A stretch of 64,000 bases of DNA from Kribbella solani (GTDB lineage: Bacteria; Actinomycetota; Actinomycetes; Propionibacteriales; Kribbellaceae), in NCBI RefSeq assembly GCF_014205295.1, contig NZ_JACHNF010000001.1, positions 7,688,001 to 7,752,000 of the forward strand, in the 5' to 3' direction. Positions within the stretch are counted from its first letter, which is position 1; each line of letters opens with the position of its first letter. A model generated the notes under the pieces. That model made no database searches and was not told the origin of the DNA. It worked only from the letters and a program-made list of their open reading frames with translations. The position numbers and the translations under genes are program-made. This document shows positions 16,337 through 25,914 of the stretch, in pieces.

Positions 16337-17361
16337 GATCACGGACCGTCGTCCTGAGCATCCTGTTCGCCGCCCTCGCGATCGTGATCGCCCTGGTGTC
16401 ACTCAGTGTCGGTACGGCTCGGCTGCCGCTCACCGACGTGGTCGAAGTACTACTCGGTGGCGGCCGTCGCGGTACGCGGCTCGTGGTGCTCGAACTGCGC
16501 CTCCCGCGGATCGCCACCGGTCTGCTGGTCGGAATCGCCTTCGCGGTGTCCGGCGCACTGCTGCAGACCCTGTCGCGGAACGCACTGGCCAGTCCGGACA
16601 TCGTCGGAGTGAACTCGGGTGCGTCCGCCGGCGCGGTCGCCGTGATCGTGCTGGCAGGCACTGGTGGTGGGAACATCTCCGGCTTCGCAGCAAAGGTCGG
16701 TATCCCAGCCGCTGCCGTACTGGGCGGACTGCTCGCGACACTGATCGTCGGTGCGCTGTCGATCCAGCGTGGCGTGGTCGACGCCGGCAAGGTGGTACTG
16801 ATCGGTGTCGGTATCGCTGCCGCGGCCAACTCACTGGTGGCGTGGATGCTCGTGATCGGTGACGTAAACGACGCTGGGCGTGCAGCTGCTTGGCTGGCCG
16901 GGTCACTGAACTCCAGAGCCTGGAGCGACGCGATCCCAGTACTGATCGCGGTCGTACTGCTGTTGCCGGTGGCCATGATGTTCAACCGCGACCTGTCCGC
17001 ACTGGTGCTCGGTGACGACGTCGCGTCGTCACTGGGCGTACGGGTGGCTGGGATTCGGCTGGCGCTGCTGGTGATTGCGACTGTGCTGGCGGCGATGGCG
17101 ACTGCCGGCGCCGGTCCGATCGCCTTTGTCGCACTGGTTGCGCCGCAGGTCGCGCAGCGGCTCACCCGGATGGAGCGGCCGCCGCTAGTGACTACAGCCA
17201 CGCTTGGCGCGCTGTTCGTCGTACTGGCTGATTTCGTGGCACGTAACGGGTTGCAGTGGGCGCAGGTCGGTCCGTACGAGTTGCCGGTCGGCGTGGTCAC
17301 GGCTGCCTGCGGAGCGCCGTACTTGCTTCACCTCATCGGTCGTCAGCAGAAGGGACGCTGA
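16333..17361 (+). CDS. FecCD-family siderophore ABC permease 2
   Basis: A 342-residue membrane permease with LRLPRIATGLLVGIAFAVSGALLQTLSRNALASPDIVGVNSGAS and GPIAFVALVAPQVAQRL, the paired partner of the preceding protein. Together they form the transmembrane heterodimer of a type II importer for ferric siderophores. GTG 16333 overlaps the stop of the first permease. The ATPase gene follows 3 bp after its stop. Confidence 0.87.
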   Translation: MRSRTVVLSILFAALAIVIALVSLSVGTARLPLTDVVEVLLGGGRRGTRLVVLELRLPRIATGLLVGIAFAVSGALLQTLSRNALASPDIVGVNSGASAGAVAVIVLAGTGGGNISGFAAKVGIPAAAVLGGLLATLIVGALSIQRGVVDAGKVVLIGVGIAAAANSLVAWMLVIGDVNDAGRAAAWLAGSLNSRAWSDAIPVLIAVVLLLPVAMMFNRDLSALVLGDDVASSLGVRVAGIRLALLVIATVLAAMATAGAGPIAFVALVAPQVAQRLTRMERPPLVTTATLGALFVVLADFVARNGLQWAQVGPYELPVGVVTAACGAPYLLHLIGRQQKGR

Positions 17362-17364
17362 ACG

Positions 17365-18138
17365 GTGCACGTCGAGAATCTGACTCTTGCGTACGACGTG
17401 AGTACGCCGGTAGTGGATGCACTGACGCTGGAGGTGCCGTCCGGTCAGTTGACTGCGATCGTCGGGCCGAACGGCTCCGGCAAGTCCACGCTGTTGCGTG
17501 GGATGAGCAGACTGCTCACTCCACAGACCGGTCGGGTCTTGCTGGACGGCAAGGACATCCACCAACTGCCGGCACGTGAGTTGGCCCGGAAGCTCGGTGT
17601 GCTGCCGCAGGGACCGGTCACGCCGGAGGGGATCAGCGTGGCCGAGCTGGTGTCGCGGGGACGGCATCCGCATCGTGGTCTGTTCGGACGGCTCACCTCT
17701 GCTGACGACGCCGCGATCGACGAAGCTCTCCAGGCGGTTGAGCTCACGGAGCTTCGGGACCGGCCGGTGGAGCAGTTATCAGGTGGTCAGCGGCAACGGG
17801 TGTGGATCGCGATGGTCTTGGCCCAGGGGACTCAGCACCTACTACTGGACGAGCCGACGACGTACTTGGACCTGGCGCACGCGGTGGACGTGATGAACGT
17901 GGTCCACGCGTCCGCGTTGACGGGCCGTACGGTGGTGGCCGTGCTGCACGATCTGACGTTGGCGGCGCAGTACGCGGATCACCTGGTGGTGATGGGGAAC
18001 GGGCAAATCGCCGCACAGGGCAGTCCGGTCGACGTACTGACAGCGCCGTTGCTGGACGACGTGTTCGGCTTGAAGGCGACTGTGGTGGAAGTTGGTGGCG
18101 CGCCGGTTGTCGTACCGGACCGTAGGCTGGCCGGGTGA
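17365..18138 (+). CDS. Siderophore ABC transporter ATP-binding protein
   Basis: A 257-residue FecE/FepC-type ATPase with Walker A GPNGSGKST at residues 34-42, signature LSGGQRQR near 138, Walker B LLLDEPT near 158 and the switch His in VLHDLTLA. GTG 17365 starts 3 bp after the second permease. It powers the importer formed by the two FecCD proteins. Its last codons contain TAGGCT six bases before the next GTG, a possible internal leaderless promoter for the reductase. Confidence 0.9.
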   Translation: MHVENLTLAYDVSTPVVDALTLEVPSGQLTAIVGPNGSGKSTLLRGMSRLLTPQTGRVLLDGKDIHQLPARELARKLGVLPQGPVTPEGISVAELVSRGRHPHRGLFGRLTSADDAAIDEALQAVELTELRDRPVEQLSGGQRQRVWIAMVLAQGTQHLLLDEPTTYLDLAHAVDVMNVVHASALTGRTVVAVLHDLTLAAQYADHLVVMGNGQIAAQGSPVDVLTAPLLDDVFGLKATVVEVGGAPVVVPDRRLAG

Positions 18139-18794
18139 CGTACACCGTGAACCGGCTGGCGGAGGTGCTGGCTGATTCGGTCAGCTGGATCTCCGTGCGT
18201 ACGGCGGATGCGGTGCCCGGACCGGACTGGGTCTCGTGTGCCGACCTGATCGCGGAGCAGCAAGCCGGCGGCGATCCGACGTACGGCTGGCGGTCCGCGG
18301 CAGCGGCCGACTATGCCCGCGACTATGCGATCGAGCCACCGATTCAGGTCGCGGCCATGTTCACACTGATGTGGTACGTCCAGGTGCCCGCGGTGGTGGC
18401 CGGAGTGAGCGCCGCGGCCACTGGCGTATCACCTGATGTCTCACCTGCCGCCCTGGCGTTCAAACGGCACCCGACGGCGCACTACCCGGCCGAGATCGCA
18501 CTGCTGTCCGATGCGGTGGTACCGATGGAAACTGCGGCGGAGCAGCTCAAGAACCACACGCGGGCGTTTCTGGACGGCTACCAGCCCGGTGTGAAGCTCG
18601 GGTCGTTGCAGCGGCTTGGTGCGGTGGACGACGAGGTACGGGCCGCGGTGCGGTTGCCGGAAGCGGCCCCGTACGCCGATCAGGCAGCGGCGGCGTTCGG
18701 TGTGTCACTGGAGCAGAAGCCGCGTACGTCCTGCTGCTACTTCTACGTGCTGCCCAATGTGACAGCCTGCACCACCTGCCCGCGTTTCCGTTGA
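18135..18794 (+). CDS. FhuF-like (2Fe-2S) ferric-siderophore reductase
   Basis: A 219-residue protein ending in a four-cysteine cluster, Cys200-Cys201 and Cys212-x-x-Cys215, the CCxFY...CxxC arrangement of FhuF-family iron-sulfur proteins. Family members reduce ferric siderophore in the cytoplasm to release iron. The position at the end of the siderophore uptake operon agrees. GTG 18135 overlaps the stop of the ATPase gene (GTGA). Confidence 0.85.
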   Translation: MTYTVNRLAEVLADSVSWISVRTADAVPGPDWVSCADLIAEQQAGGDPTYGWRSAAAADYARDYAIEPPIQVAAMFTLMWYVQVPAVVAGVSAAATGVSPDVSPAALAFKRHPTAHYPAEIALLSDAVVPMETAAEQLKNHTRAFLDGYQPGVKLGSLQRLGAVDDEVRAAVRLPEAAPYADQAAAAFGVSLEQKPRTSCCYFYVLPNVTACTTCPRFR

Positions 18795-18858
18795 TTGGTC
18801 TATGTGGGCTGGATCGAAAGGATTGCCGGGCCCGCTGCCGCGGCCGAGGCTTGGCGCC

Positions 18859-21800
18859 ATGCGCTGGACACGAGTAGTGGTGGCGAGTGGACTGATGGTG
18901 ACGATGACCGGCTTGGCGCCAGTGGCGCACGCGGCCGGCGCGACACCGGGGATGTGGACCGAGACGTCGTACGGCTCGGTCTTCAAGGACAGCGGGCGGT
19001 CCGCGGACGCCCGCGACGACATCCGGCTGGACACGGCCAAGAACGACTACGAGGCGGCACAGATCGTGCTGCGTGGTCCGGCGGCGTTCACCGTGAGCGG
19101 TGTGGACTTCACTGCCCTGACCGGGCCGTCGGACGCGATTCCGGCGAGTGAACTGAGCTACAACCCAGTGGGGTACGAGTACCTCAACCACAACTCGGTG
19201 TTCGGCGGGAACCAGCCCGTCTACCCGACCACGCGGACCGCGCCGGGCGACTTCCCGGACCGGCTGCTCAACCAGCCGAGTATCGACGTACCGGCGAACC
19301 AGACACAGTCGCTGTGGGTCCGGGTGCACGTCCCCGCGACGGCCAAGGGCGGTGTCTACACCGGTCGGGTGACGGTGCGTACGACGAACGGCAACCTGAG
19401 CGTCCCGATCCGGGTGAACGCCCGCAATGTGGTGATCCCACCGGCGAACCAGAGCGAGTTCACCAACGTGATCTGGACGAACTTCCTCGGCCTGACCTCG
19501 TACGACCCAGGTGCGGGTGACACGGTCAAGCTGTTCTACGGGCACGACCGGTACTCGCCGGAGTGGTGGCAGCTGATCGACAACTGGGCCGACACGATGA
19601 AGCGGTACCGGCAGAACAACCTGCAGCTGCCGCTGATCAACCTACTCACCGACGGTGGTAGCAAGGTCGATGCTGCCGGCAACTACTCGTTCGACTTCAG
19701 CCGCTTCGACCAGGTCGTGCAGCGGTTCCTGGACAAGGGCGTGGTGAACCGGCTCGAAGGCTTCACCGGCGCCGGTCCGCAGAACAAGGAGCACAACAGC
19801 CAGTGGCCGCGGTACCTCGTGGAGGTGACGCCGAAGCAGACCGGGCGGCAGGTGCCGGACTACGTCTGGTGGGACACCCCGGAGGCGGACAACTGGTACA
19901 AGCAGTTCTATCCGGCGTTGCGGCAGCACCTGTCGGACAAGGGCTGGTCGAGCATGTTCTGGATGCACGTCGGCGACGAGCCAGGAGCCGGTGGTGACCC
20001 GGGCTGGTTCGGTGTCGCGAACAAGCTGCGGCAGTACTGGCCGGACGTGAAGATCGGTGACGCGGTGGTGAACGACCTGGCCCCGCGGGTGGCGCAGGCC
20101 GAGGACATCGTCATTCCGAACCTGCACACCTACACCTACAACCCGGCGCCGTTCGATGCAGAGCGGGCCAAGGGCAAGCCGTTGTGGTTCTACAACTGCA
20201 ACATCCCGGTCGGCAACCACCTGAACAGGTTCATCGACCAGCCGGAATGGAGTCAGCGGCAGACGATGTGGCTCGCGTACGGACGTGGTGCCACCGGCTA
20301 CCTGCACTGGGCGTACAACAACTGGCAGTACGCGATGAACGACCAGGACGTGAAGGGCGACGGGTACATCGTCCGACCGGACAAGCCACACAACACAGTC
20401 GAGACGTCGCCGCGGTACGAGTCGTTGCGGGACGGCATGGAGGACTGGGAGGTCCTCAACCAGCTCGGCAAGACCAATCCGGGTCTGGCACATGACCTGG
20501 CGACCAGCGTGGTGCAGCGAAGCGACAAGTACTCGCCGGACGTCAATTACATGCAGCGCATCCGTGCGATCGCACTGGACGCGGCCGCCGGGCTCCCGGT
20601 GGTGGCCAAGGACCTGGCGCGAGCTGCTACCGCCTCCAGCGGTGACGCCACAAGGGCAATCGACCGCAACAGCTCCACCGGTTGGTCGCCTGACAGTGGC
20701 ACCGGGACCAACTGGGTGCAGGTCGACCTGGGTCGCCAAGCGCAAGTGGACGGCGTACGGCTGCGCTGGGGCAGCACGTACGCGGACAAGTACCGCGTAC
20801 TGATCTCCTACAACGGTACGAAGTGGGCAGAGATCGGACCGGGTACGGGCGATGGTGGCGACGACTTCATCGGGCTGAACGCGAAGACCCGGTACATCCG
20901 GGTTGAAGCGACCAGTTCCAGCGGCGGTGCGACGCCGTACCAGCTGCTCGACTTCGAAGTGGCTGGACACCTGCTACTGCAACAGAACATCGCCGGTGGG
21001 AAGCCGTACGACCGGACCGAGCCGTCCAGCCGGTTCCCGGACGCTACGAAGACCGAGGCGACCGATGGCGTACTCGGTGACGACTGGAGCGACGGCAAGA
21101 GCTTCGGGTACGAGCTGGCGAACGTCGGCGACAGTGTGCGCCCGACGGTGAACATCGACCTCGGCTGGGCGCAGGCGGTCGGTACGGTCCGCGTCCACGC
21201 GTACGAGGAGTACCCGGACTACCGGCCGGACCTGATCACCGTCTCGACTAGTACCGATGGAACGAACTACAGCGAACGGGCCCGGCTCAGTTTCGTGAAC
21301 GGTTCGTCGAACATCTGGTACGACCTGGGGTTCGCGCCGGCGACCGCACGGTGGATCCGAGTGACGTTCGACAAGAAGCGCACCAACGACCGCAACACCG
21401 GCATGTTCTTGGACGAGATCGAGGCGTACGGCGCTGGTCAGCCCGGGGATGTGGTGCCAGGAGCGACGGCGTACCAGTGGAACGACGCTGGTGGTGCCGG
21501 ACATGAGGTGATCTACGCACCGACCGCTACCGGCTCAATGGGACGCTGGGACTGGAGTGGCGCCGCTGGGCTGAAGCGGGACGACCTGGGCGGCGGCCTG
21601 ATCGCCGGGAAGACCACTGGGTACGCCTGGTACAACCAGCAGCACGCAGTGGCCCGCGGTACGACCGGCACGCTGCTGCACTGGTGGTGGATCGAAGGCG
21701 AGCCATCAGCGCACTACGCGGACTGGGGTGGAGACGCTGCCGGCGATCCCGCCGCGGTGGTGTGGTCCGGTCAGCAGCACATCTTCGCGCGCTCGTCGTC

Positions 21801-22440
21801 CGGTGACCTCTCGCACTGGTGGTGGGACCCGGCGGACGGAGAACTACGCCTCGACAAGTGGAGCGGTGCGCCCGGTCCGATCGTCGGTACGCCGTCCACG
21901 TACGTCTGGGGTAACCAGTTGCACGTAGTGGCTCGTGGCGCGGACAACCACCTCTACCACTGGTGGTGGGTACTCGGTGAGTTCGAACCGCACTTCGCGG
22001 ACTGGGGCGGCCAGGCGTACTCCGACCCGACCACCTTCGTGTGGAACGGGCAGCAGCACGTGTACACCCAGTCAGCGAACGGACAGCTGTACCACTGGTA
22101 CTGGGACGCCGGTGACGGTCTGCACCAGGTCGAATGGGGCGGTGCGCCCGGGAAGTTCGTCGGAGCTCCGTCTGCCTTCAAGACCGCCACCCAGCAGCAC
22201 GTGGTCGCTCGTGGACCCGGTAACACGCTTTACCACTGGTGGTGGGACCAGGGCACCGCGAAGGTCACCTGGGAGGACCTGGGCGGCGAGGTGTACGCCG
22301 ATCCGGTCGCCTTCGCGTTCGCTGACCAGCATCAATATTTCGCTCAGAGCAGAACCGGGACGCTGTTCCACTGGTGGTGGACACCGCAGGACGGGTGGCA
22401 CCGGAACGACTGGGGCGGCTCGGTGAAATACCCGGTCTGA
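18859..22440 (+). CDS. Secreted GH123/DUF4091-like glycosidase with two discoidin domains and a seven-repeat lectin-like propeller
   Basis: An extracellular protein of 1193 residues. A signal peptide runs to about AHA (residue 27). An N-terminal beta-sandwich and a DUF4091/GH123-like barrel follow to about residue 535; HVGDEP places a likely Asp373-Glu374 catalytic pair, as in GH123 beta-N-acetylgalactosaminidases. Two F5/8-type C (discoidin) domains lie at about 585-700 and 705-860. From about 870 to the C terminus there are seven repeats of about 45 residues with a QQHV.AR...G.LYHWWW...DWGG pattern, suggesting a seven-bladed PLL-type lectin propeller. ATG 18859 is preferred since the signal peptide starts there; an ATG at 18802 is in frame. 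It likely binds and trims an exogenous glycan. Confidence 0.8.
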   Translation: MRWTRVVVASGLMVTMTGLAPVAHAAGATPGMWTETSYGSVFKDSGRSADARDDIRLDTAKNDYEAAQIVLRGPAAFTVSGVDFTALTGPSDAIPASELSYNPVGYEYLNHNSVFGGNQPVYPTTRTAPGDFPDRLLNQPSIDVPANQTQSLWVRVHVPATAKGGVYTGRVTVRTTNGNLSVPIRVNARNVVIPPANQSEFTNVIWTNFLGLTSYDPGAGDTVKLFYGHDRYSPEWWQLIDNWADTMKRYRQNNLQLPLINLLTDGGSKVDAAGNYSFDFSRFDQVVQRFLDKGVVNRLEGFTGAGPQNKEHNSQWPRYLVEVTPKQTGRQVPDYVWWDTPEADNWYKQFYPALRQHLSDKGWSSMFWMHVGDEPGAGGDPGWFGVANKLRQYWPDVKIGDAVVNDLAPRVAQAEDIVIPNLHTYTYNPAPFDAERAKGKPLWFYNCNIPVGNHLNRFIDQPEWSQRQTMWLAYGRGATGYLHWAYNNWQYAMNDQDVKGDGYIVRPDKPHNTVETSPRYESLRDGMEDWEVLNQLGKTNPGLAHDLATSVVQRSDKYSPDVNYMQRIRAIALDAAAGLPVVAKDLARAATASSGDATRAIDRNSSTGWSPDSGTGTNWVQVDLGRQAQVDGVRLRWGSTYADKYRVLISYNGTKWAEIGPGTGDGGDDFIGLNAKTRYIRVEATSSSGGATPYQLLDFEVAGHLLLQQNIAGGKPYDRTEPSSRFPDATKTEATDGVLGDDWSDGKSFGYELANVGDSVRPTVNIDLGWAQAVGTVRVHAYEEYPDYRPDLITVSTSTDGTNYSERARLSFVNGSSNIWYDLGFAPATARWIRVTFDKKRTNDRNTGMFLDEIEAYGAGQPGDVVPGATAYQWNDAGGAGHEVIYAPTATGSMGRWDWSGAAGLKRDDLGGGLIAGKTTGYAWYNQQHAVARGTTGTLLHWWWIEGEPSAHYADWGGDAAGDPAAVVWSGQQHIFARSSSGDLSHWWWDPADGELRLDKWSGAPGPIVGTPSTYVWGNQLHVVARGADNHLYHWWWVLGEFEPHFADWGGQAYSDPTTFVWNGQQHVYTQSANGQLYHWYWDAGDGLHQVEWGGAPGKFVGAPSAFKTATQQHVVARGPGNTLYHWWWDQGTAKVTWEDLGGEVYADPVAFAFADQHQYFAQSRTGTLFHWWWTPQDGWHRNDWGGSVKYPV

Positions 22441-22479
22441 CCTGCGAATCCGGCCGGCGACCGGCGCTGTCCCAGAACT

Positions 22480-22539
22480 GTCGGTGGCGTCGGGAAGCAT
22501 GTCCGGCATGAGTCGACACGCTTCCCAGACGTCACCGAC
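22480..22539 (+). terminator. Imperfect hairpin after the glycosidase gene
   Basis: Arms at 22480-22498 and 22520-22539 pair over about 19 bases with one mismatch and one bulge across a 21-base loop. It lies between the glycosidase stop and the egtA promoter and probably ends the upstream transcript. Confidence 0.45.
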
Positions 22540-22579
22540 GGGTAATTCCGGGTCGGTTGTCCAGGCCTGGGTCCGGAGC

Positions 22580-22585
22580 TAGGTT
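22580..22585 (+). promoter_or_regulatory. -10 element TAGGTT of a leaderless promoter for egtABCD
   Basis: TAGGTT is followed by seven bases and the GTG at 22593. No Shine-Dalgarno is close to that start. Confidence 0.5.
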
Positions 22586-22592
22586 CGCTGAC

Positions 22593-23813
22593 GTGACCTC
22601 GCCCGGTGGTTTTCCGGCGACGACTCCGATCGGCTCCCGGGCCGAGGCGGAGGGTTATGTCGCGATGGTCTGTTTCAAGCACGGTCCACCTCGGTTGCAC
22701 GGCGTCGAGCTCGAGTGGACAGTGCATCACGCGGAGGATCCGCACCGGCCCCTCGACGCCGGCCGGCTACGCGAAGCCCTGGGCGATCACGCCCCCGCGA
22801 CCCTGGTCCGTGGCAGCCCGCAGCTGCCGCTGAGCCGGGGCGCCCTGGTCACCGTCGAGCCGGGTGGCCAGGTGGAGATTTCTGTACCCGCGTCGGAGTC
22901 GATCCCCCGGTTGATCGACGACACGGCCGCCGACGCCGCCGAGCTGACCGCTCTGCTGCTGGCCGCGGACCTGGTCCCCGGTGCCTACGGCCTGGACCCC
23001 TTCCGCGCACCTCGCCGCATTCTCACCGTCCCGCGTTACGCGGCGATGGAACACGCCTTCCAGCGCCTCGGCCCGCACGGCCCGCGGATGATGTGTTCCA
23101 CCGCCGGGCTGCAGATCTGCCTCGACGCCGGGGAACAGGACCAGACCGCACACCGGTGGCGCGCGCTGCACGACCTCGGTCCGGCGCTGGTCGGGCTGTT
23201 CGCCAACTCCCGCCGTCGCGCCGGTTCCGACACCGGTTGGGCATCTGCCCGGACCGAGGCGACCTTCGGGACCTGTGCCCCGTTCACCGAGCCGCCGCCG
23301 CTCGACGGCGACCCGGCCGCTGCCTGGGCGCGGAAGGCGATGGAGGCGCCGGTGCTCTGCTGGCGGCGCGGTGACAGCTGGGACGCACCTACCGGGCTGA
23401 CCTTCGGCGCCTGGGCAGACGGACAGCTGCCCGGTGACACACCGACGTACGACGACCTGGAGTACCACCTGTCCACCCTGTTCCCACCGGTCCGACCCCG
23501 TGGGTACCTGGAGGTTCGCTACCTCGACGCACAGCCGGGTGACGGCTGGATCGCGCCCACGCTGCTACTCACCGCACTCATGTCGGCTCCGCTCGATCAG
23601 GTGCTTGCCGCCGCCGAGCCGGCCGCGGGCCGTTGGTTCCCAGCAGCCCGCGAAGGCCTCAAAGACCCCCTGGTGCTACGCGCCGCCCGCAACGTCGTCG
23701 CACTGGGCACCGAAGCACTGCACCACACCGGTGCAGCCCCCGAACTCACAGCTGCAGTCGCAACCCGGCTGCACCGCATCGTCGACACCACCCAAAGAAG
23801 GCGAGCATCGTGA
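22593..23813 (+). CDS. egtA: Glutamate-cysteine ligase EgtA
   Basis: A 406-residue glutamate-cysteine ligase-2 type enzyme that makes gamma-glutamylcysteine, the sulfur donor for EgtB. Blocks seen include HGVELEWTVHH, GAYGLDPFRAPRRIL, MMCSTAGLQICLDAG and PRGYLEVRYLDAQPGDGW. It is the first gene of an egtABCD operon. GTG 22593 is chosen from the leaderless -10 box. The stop overlaps the egtB start by 4 bp. Identification is strengthened by the three downstream egt genes. Confidence 0.9.
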   Translation: MTSPGGFPATTPIGSRAEAEGYVAMVCFKHGPPRLHGVELEWTVHHAEDPHRPLDAGRLREALGDHAPATLVRGSPQLPLSRGALVTVEPGGQVEISVPASESIPRLIDDTAADAAELTALLLAADLVPGAYGLDPFRAPRRILTVPRYAAMEHAFQRLGPHGPRMMCSTAGLQICLDAGEQDQTAHRWRALHDLGPALVGLFANSRRRAGSDTGWASARTEATFGTCAPFTEPPPLDGDPAAAWARKAMEAPVLCWRRGDSWDAPTGLTFGAWADGQLPGDTPTYDDLEYHLSTLFPPVRPRGYLEVRYLDAQPGDGWIAPTLLLTALMSAPLDQVLAAAEPAAGRWFPAAREGLKDPLVLRAARNVVALGTEALHHTGAAPELTAAVATRLHRIVDTTQRRRAS

Positions 23814-25168
23814 ATCACCAACTCTCAGCTCTCTCGCCTGAGGAGCTGCGGACATATGTGGCGGAGCAGTTGGAGCGGTCGCGGGCCCGGACCGTGCAGC
23901 TGACTGACGCCGTGGACACGGATGACCTGGTCAAGCAGCACTCCAAGCTGATGTCCCCGCTGGTGTGGGACTACGCGCACATCGCCAACCAGGAGGAGCT
24001 CTGGCTGGTACGCGACGTCGGTGGACGCGAGCCGTTGCGGCAGGACATCGACGAGCTGTACGACGCGTTCCAGCATGCCCGTGCGGATCGGCCGGCGTTG
24101 CCGTTGCTCGGTCCGTCCGAGACCCGCGCGTACGTGACCGAGGTCCGCGACAAGGTGCTCGACGTGCTGGACCACGTCACGTTCGACCCCGGGCGCGAGC
24201 TGGTGGACAACGCGTTCGCGTTCGGCATGATCGCGCAGCACGAGCAGCAGCACGACGAGACGATGCTGGCGACCCACCAGCTGCGCGCCGGTGCGCCAGT
24301 ACTCGATGCGCCGGCTCCGCCCGCTGGACGGCAGTTGCCGGCGGAGGTGTTCATACCAGGTGGGGTGTTCGAGATGGGTACATCGATCGAGCCGTGGGCG
24401 TTGGACAACGAGCGTCCCGCGCATCCGGTGCAGGTCGCGCCGTACGTGATCGACACGGCCCCGGTGACGAACGGGGACTACCTGCGGTTCGTGCTCGCCG
24501 GTGGGTACGACGACCCGCGGTGGTGGTCCGAGGCGGGCTGGGCACACGTACGCAAGGCATCGTTGGTCGCGCCAAGGTTCTGGTCGGAGGCCGATGGGCA
24601 GTGGTGGCGGTTGCGGTTCGGTCATCAGGAGCAGCTGCCGCTGGACGAGCCGGTCATGCACGTCTGCTTCTACGAGGCCGAGGCGTACGCGAAGTGGGCC
24701 GGGAAGCGGCTGCCGACCGAGGCGGAGTGGGAGTTCGCGGCGCGGTTCGATCCGGTCAGTGGCCGGACCAGGCGGTTCCCGTGGGGTGACGATTCGCCGG
24801 GACCCCAGCACGCGAACCTCGGGCAGCGGCACCTGCGCCCGGCCCCGGCCGGGGCGTACCCTGCGGGCGCGTCGCCGCTCGGTGTCGAGCAGTTGATCGG
24901 CGACGTGTGGGAGTGGACGTCGAGCGATTTCCGCCCGTACCCGGGGTTCCGCGCCTGGCCGTACGACGAGTACTCGCTGGTGTTCTTCGGGCCGGACTAC
25001 AAGGTCCTCCGCGGCGGCTCGTTCGGTACCGACGAGGTGATTGCCCGAGGCACCTTCCGGAACTGGGACTACCCGATCCGGAGGCAGATCTTCGCCGGCT
25101 TCCGCTGCGCCCGCGACCCGCGTCCCGAGGAGTTACCAGGCGCGGGTTCCACCGGCGGGCTCGCCTGA
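23810..25168 (+). CDS. egtB: Hercynine oxygenase EgtB
   Basis: A 452-residue non-haem iron enzyme joining gamma-glutamylcysteine and hercynine to the sulfoxide. The N-terminal DinB-like domain supplies the three-His site: His57 (WDYAHIAN) and His144/His148 (HEQQHDE). The C-terminal FGE-sulfatase domain shows GGVFEMGTS, RLPTEAEWEFAAR and VLRGGSF. GTG 23810 overlaps the egtA stop. The length and domain order are those of actinobacterial EgtB. Confidence 0.93.
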   Translation: MNHQLSALSPEELRTYVAEQLERSRARTVQLTDAVDTDDLVKQHSKLMSPLVWDYAHIANQEELWLVRDVGGREPLRQDIDELYDAFQHARADRPALPLLGPSETRAYVTEVRDKVLDVLDHVTFDPGRELVDNAFAFGMIAQHEQQHDETMLATHQLRAGAPVLDAPAPPAGRQLPAEVFIPGGVFEMGTSIEPWALDNERPAHPVQVAPYVIDTAPVTNGDYLRFVLAGGYDDPRWWSEAGWAHVRKASLVAPRFWSEADGQWWRLRFGHQEQLPLDEPVMHVCFYEAEAYAKWAGKRLPTEAEWEFAARFDPVSGRTRRFPWGDDSPGPQHANLGQRHLRPAPAGAYPAGASPLGVEQLIGDVWEWTSSDFRPYPGFRAWPYDEYSLVFFGPDYKVLRGGSFGTDEVIARGTFRNWDYPIRRQIFAGFRCARDPRPEELPGAGSTGGLA

Positions 25169-25914
25169 TGTGCCGCCACCTGGCTTACCTGGGCCCACCC
25201 ATCACCCTCGCCGACCTCGTCCTCACCCCACCCCACTCCCTCTACGAACAAAGCTGGACCCCCACCGACATGCGCAACGGCGGCACCGTAAACGCCGACG
25301 GCTACGGCCTCGGCTGGTACACGGACGGTCAGGTTGTGAGGTACCGGCGGAATGTGCCGATTTGGGCTGATCCGAATCTGCCTGAGCTGGCTGGATCGAT
25401 CCGGTCCGGTGCTGTGGTGGCGGCGGTGCGGAACGGGACAACGGGGATGCCGTACGGCGAAGGTGCGGTGGCTCCGTTTCGTTCGGGGGAGTGGTTGTTC
25501 AGCCACAACGGTCGCGTACCGGGCTGGCCCGACTCGATGGTGAAGCTGGCCGAGCAACTCCCGACGGCCGACCTGCTCGGACTCGACGCATCGGTGGACT
25601 CGGCTCTTGTCTTCGCGCTCATCAGACACCGAATGGCCGGCCACACCGACCCTGAAGACGCGGTTGTGTCGGTCGTCCAGGACGTGGAAGCGGCGGCACC
25701 CGGTTCCCGCCTGAACCTCCTGCTCACAAACGGCACCCACCTGATCGCAACCACCTGGACGCATTCCCTGCATGTCCACCGCACCGACAAGTCCATCACC
25801 GTCGCTTCGGAACCGTTCGGAGCGGAGACAGGCTGGACCGAGGTGCCGGACCGAACACTTCTGGTCGCGACTGCCACGACGCTGCAACTCACTCCGATGG
25901 AAGGACCAGCGTGA
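25168..25914 (+). CDS. egtC: Gamma-glutamyl-hercynylcysteine sulfoxide amidohydrolase EgtC
   Basis: A 248-residue class II glutamine amidotransferase-like hydrolase that removes the glutamyl group in ergothioneine synthesis. It starts MCRHLAYLG, giving the N-terminal nucleophile Cys2, followed by NADGYGLGWY and the FSHNGRV oxyanion segment. The ATG overlaps the egtB stop (TGATG) and its own stop overlaps egtD. Confidence 0.93.
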   Translation: MCRHLAYLGPPITLADLVLTPPHSLYEQSWTPTDMRNGGTVNADGYGLGWYTDGQVVRYRRNVPIWADPNLPELAGSIRSGAVVAAVRNGTTGMPYGEGAVAPFRSGEWLFSHNGRVPGWPDSMVKLAEQLPTADLLGLDASVDSALVFALIRHRMAGHTDPEDAVVSVVQDVEAAAPGSRLNLLLTNGTHLIATTWTHSLHVHRTDKSITVASEPFGAETGWTEVPDRTLLVATATTLQLTPMEGPA

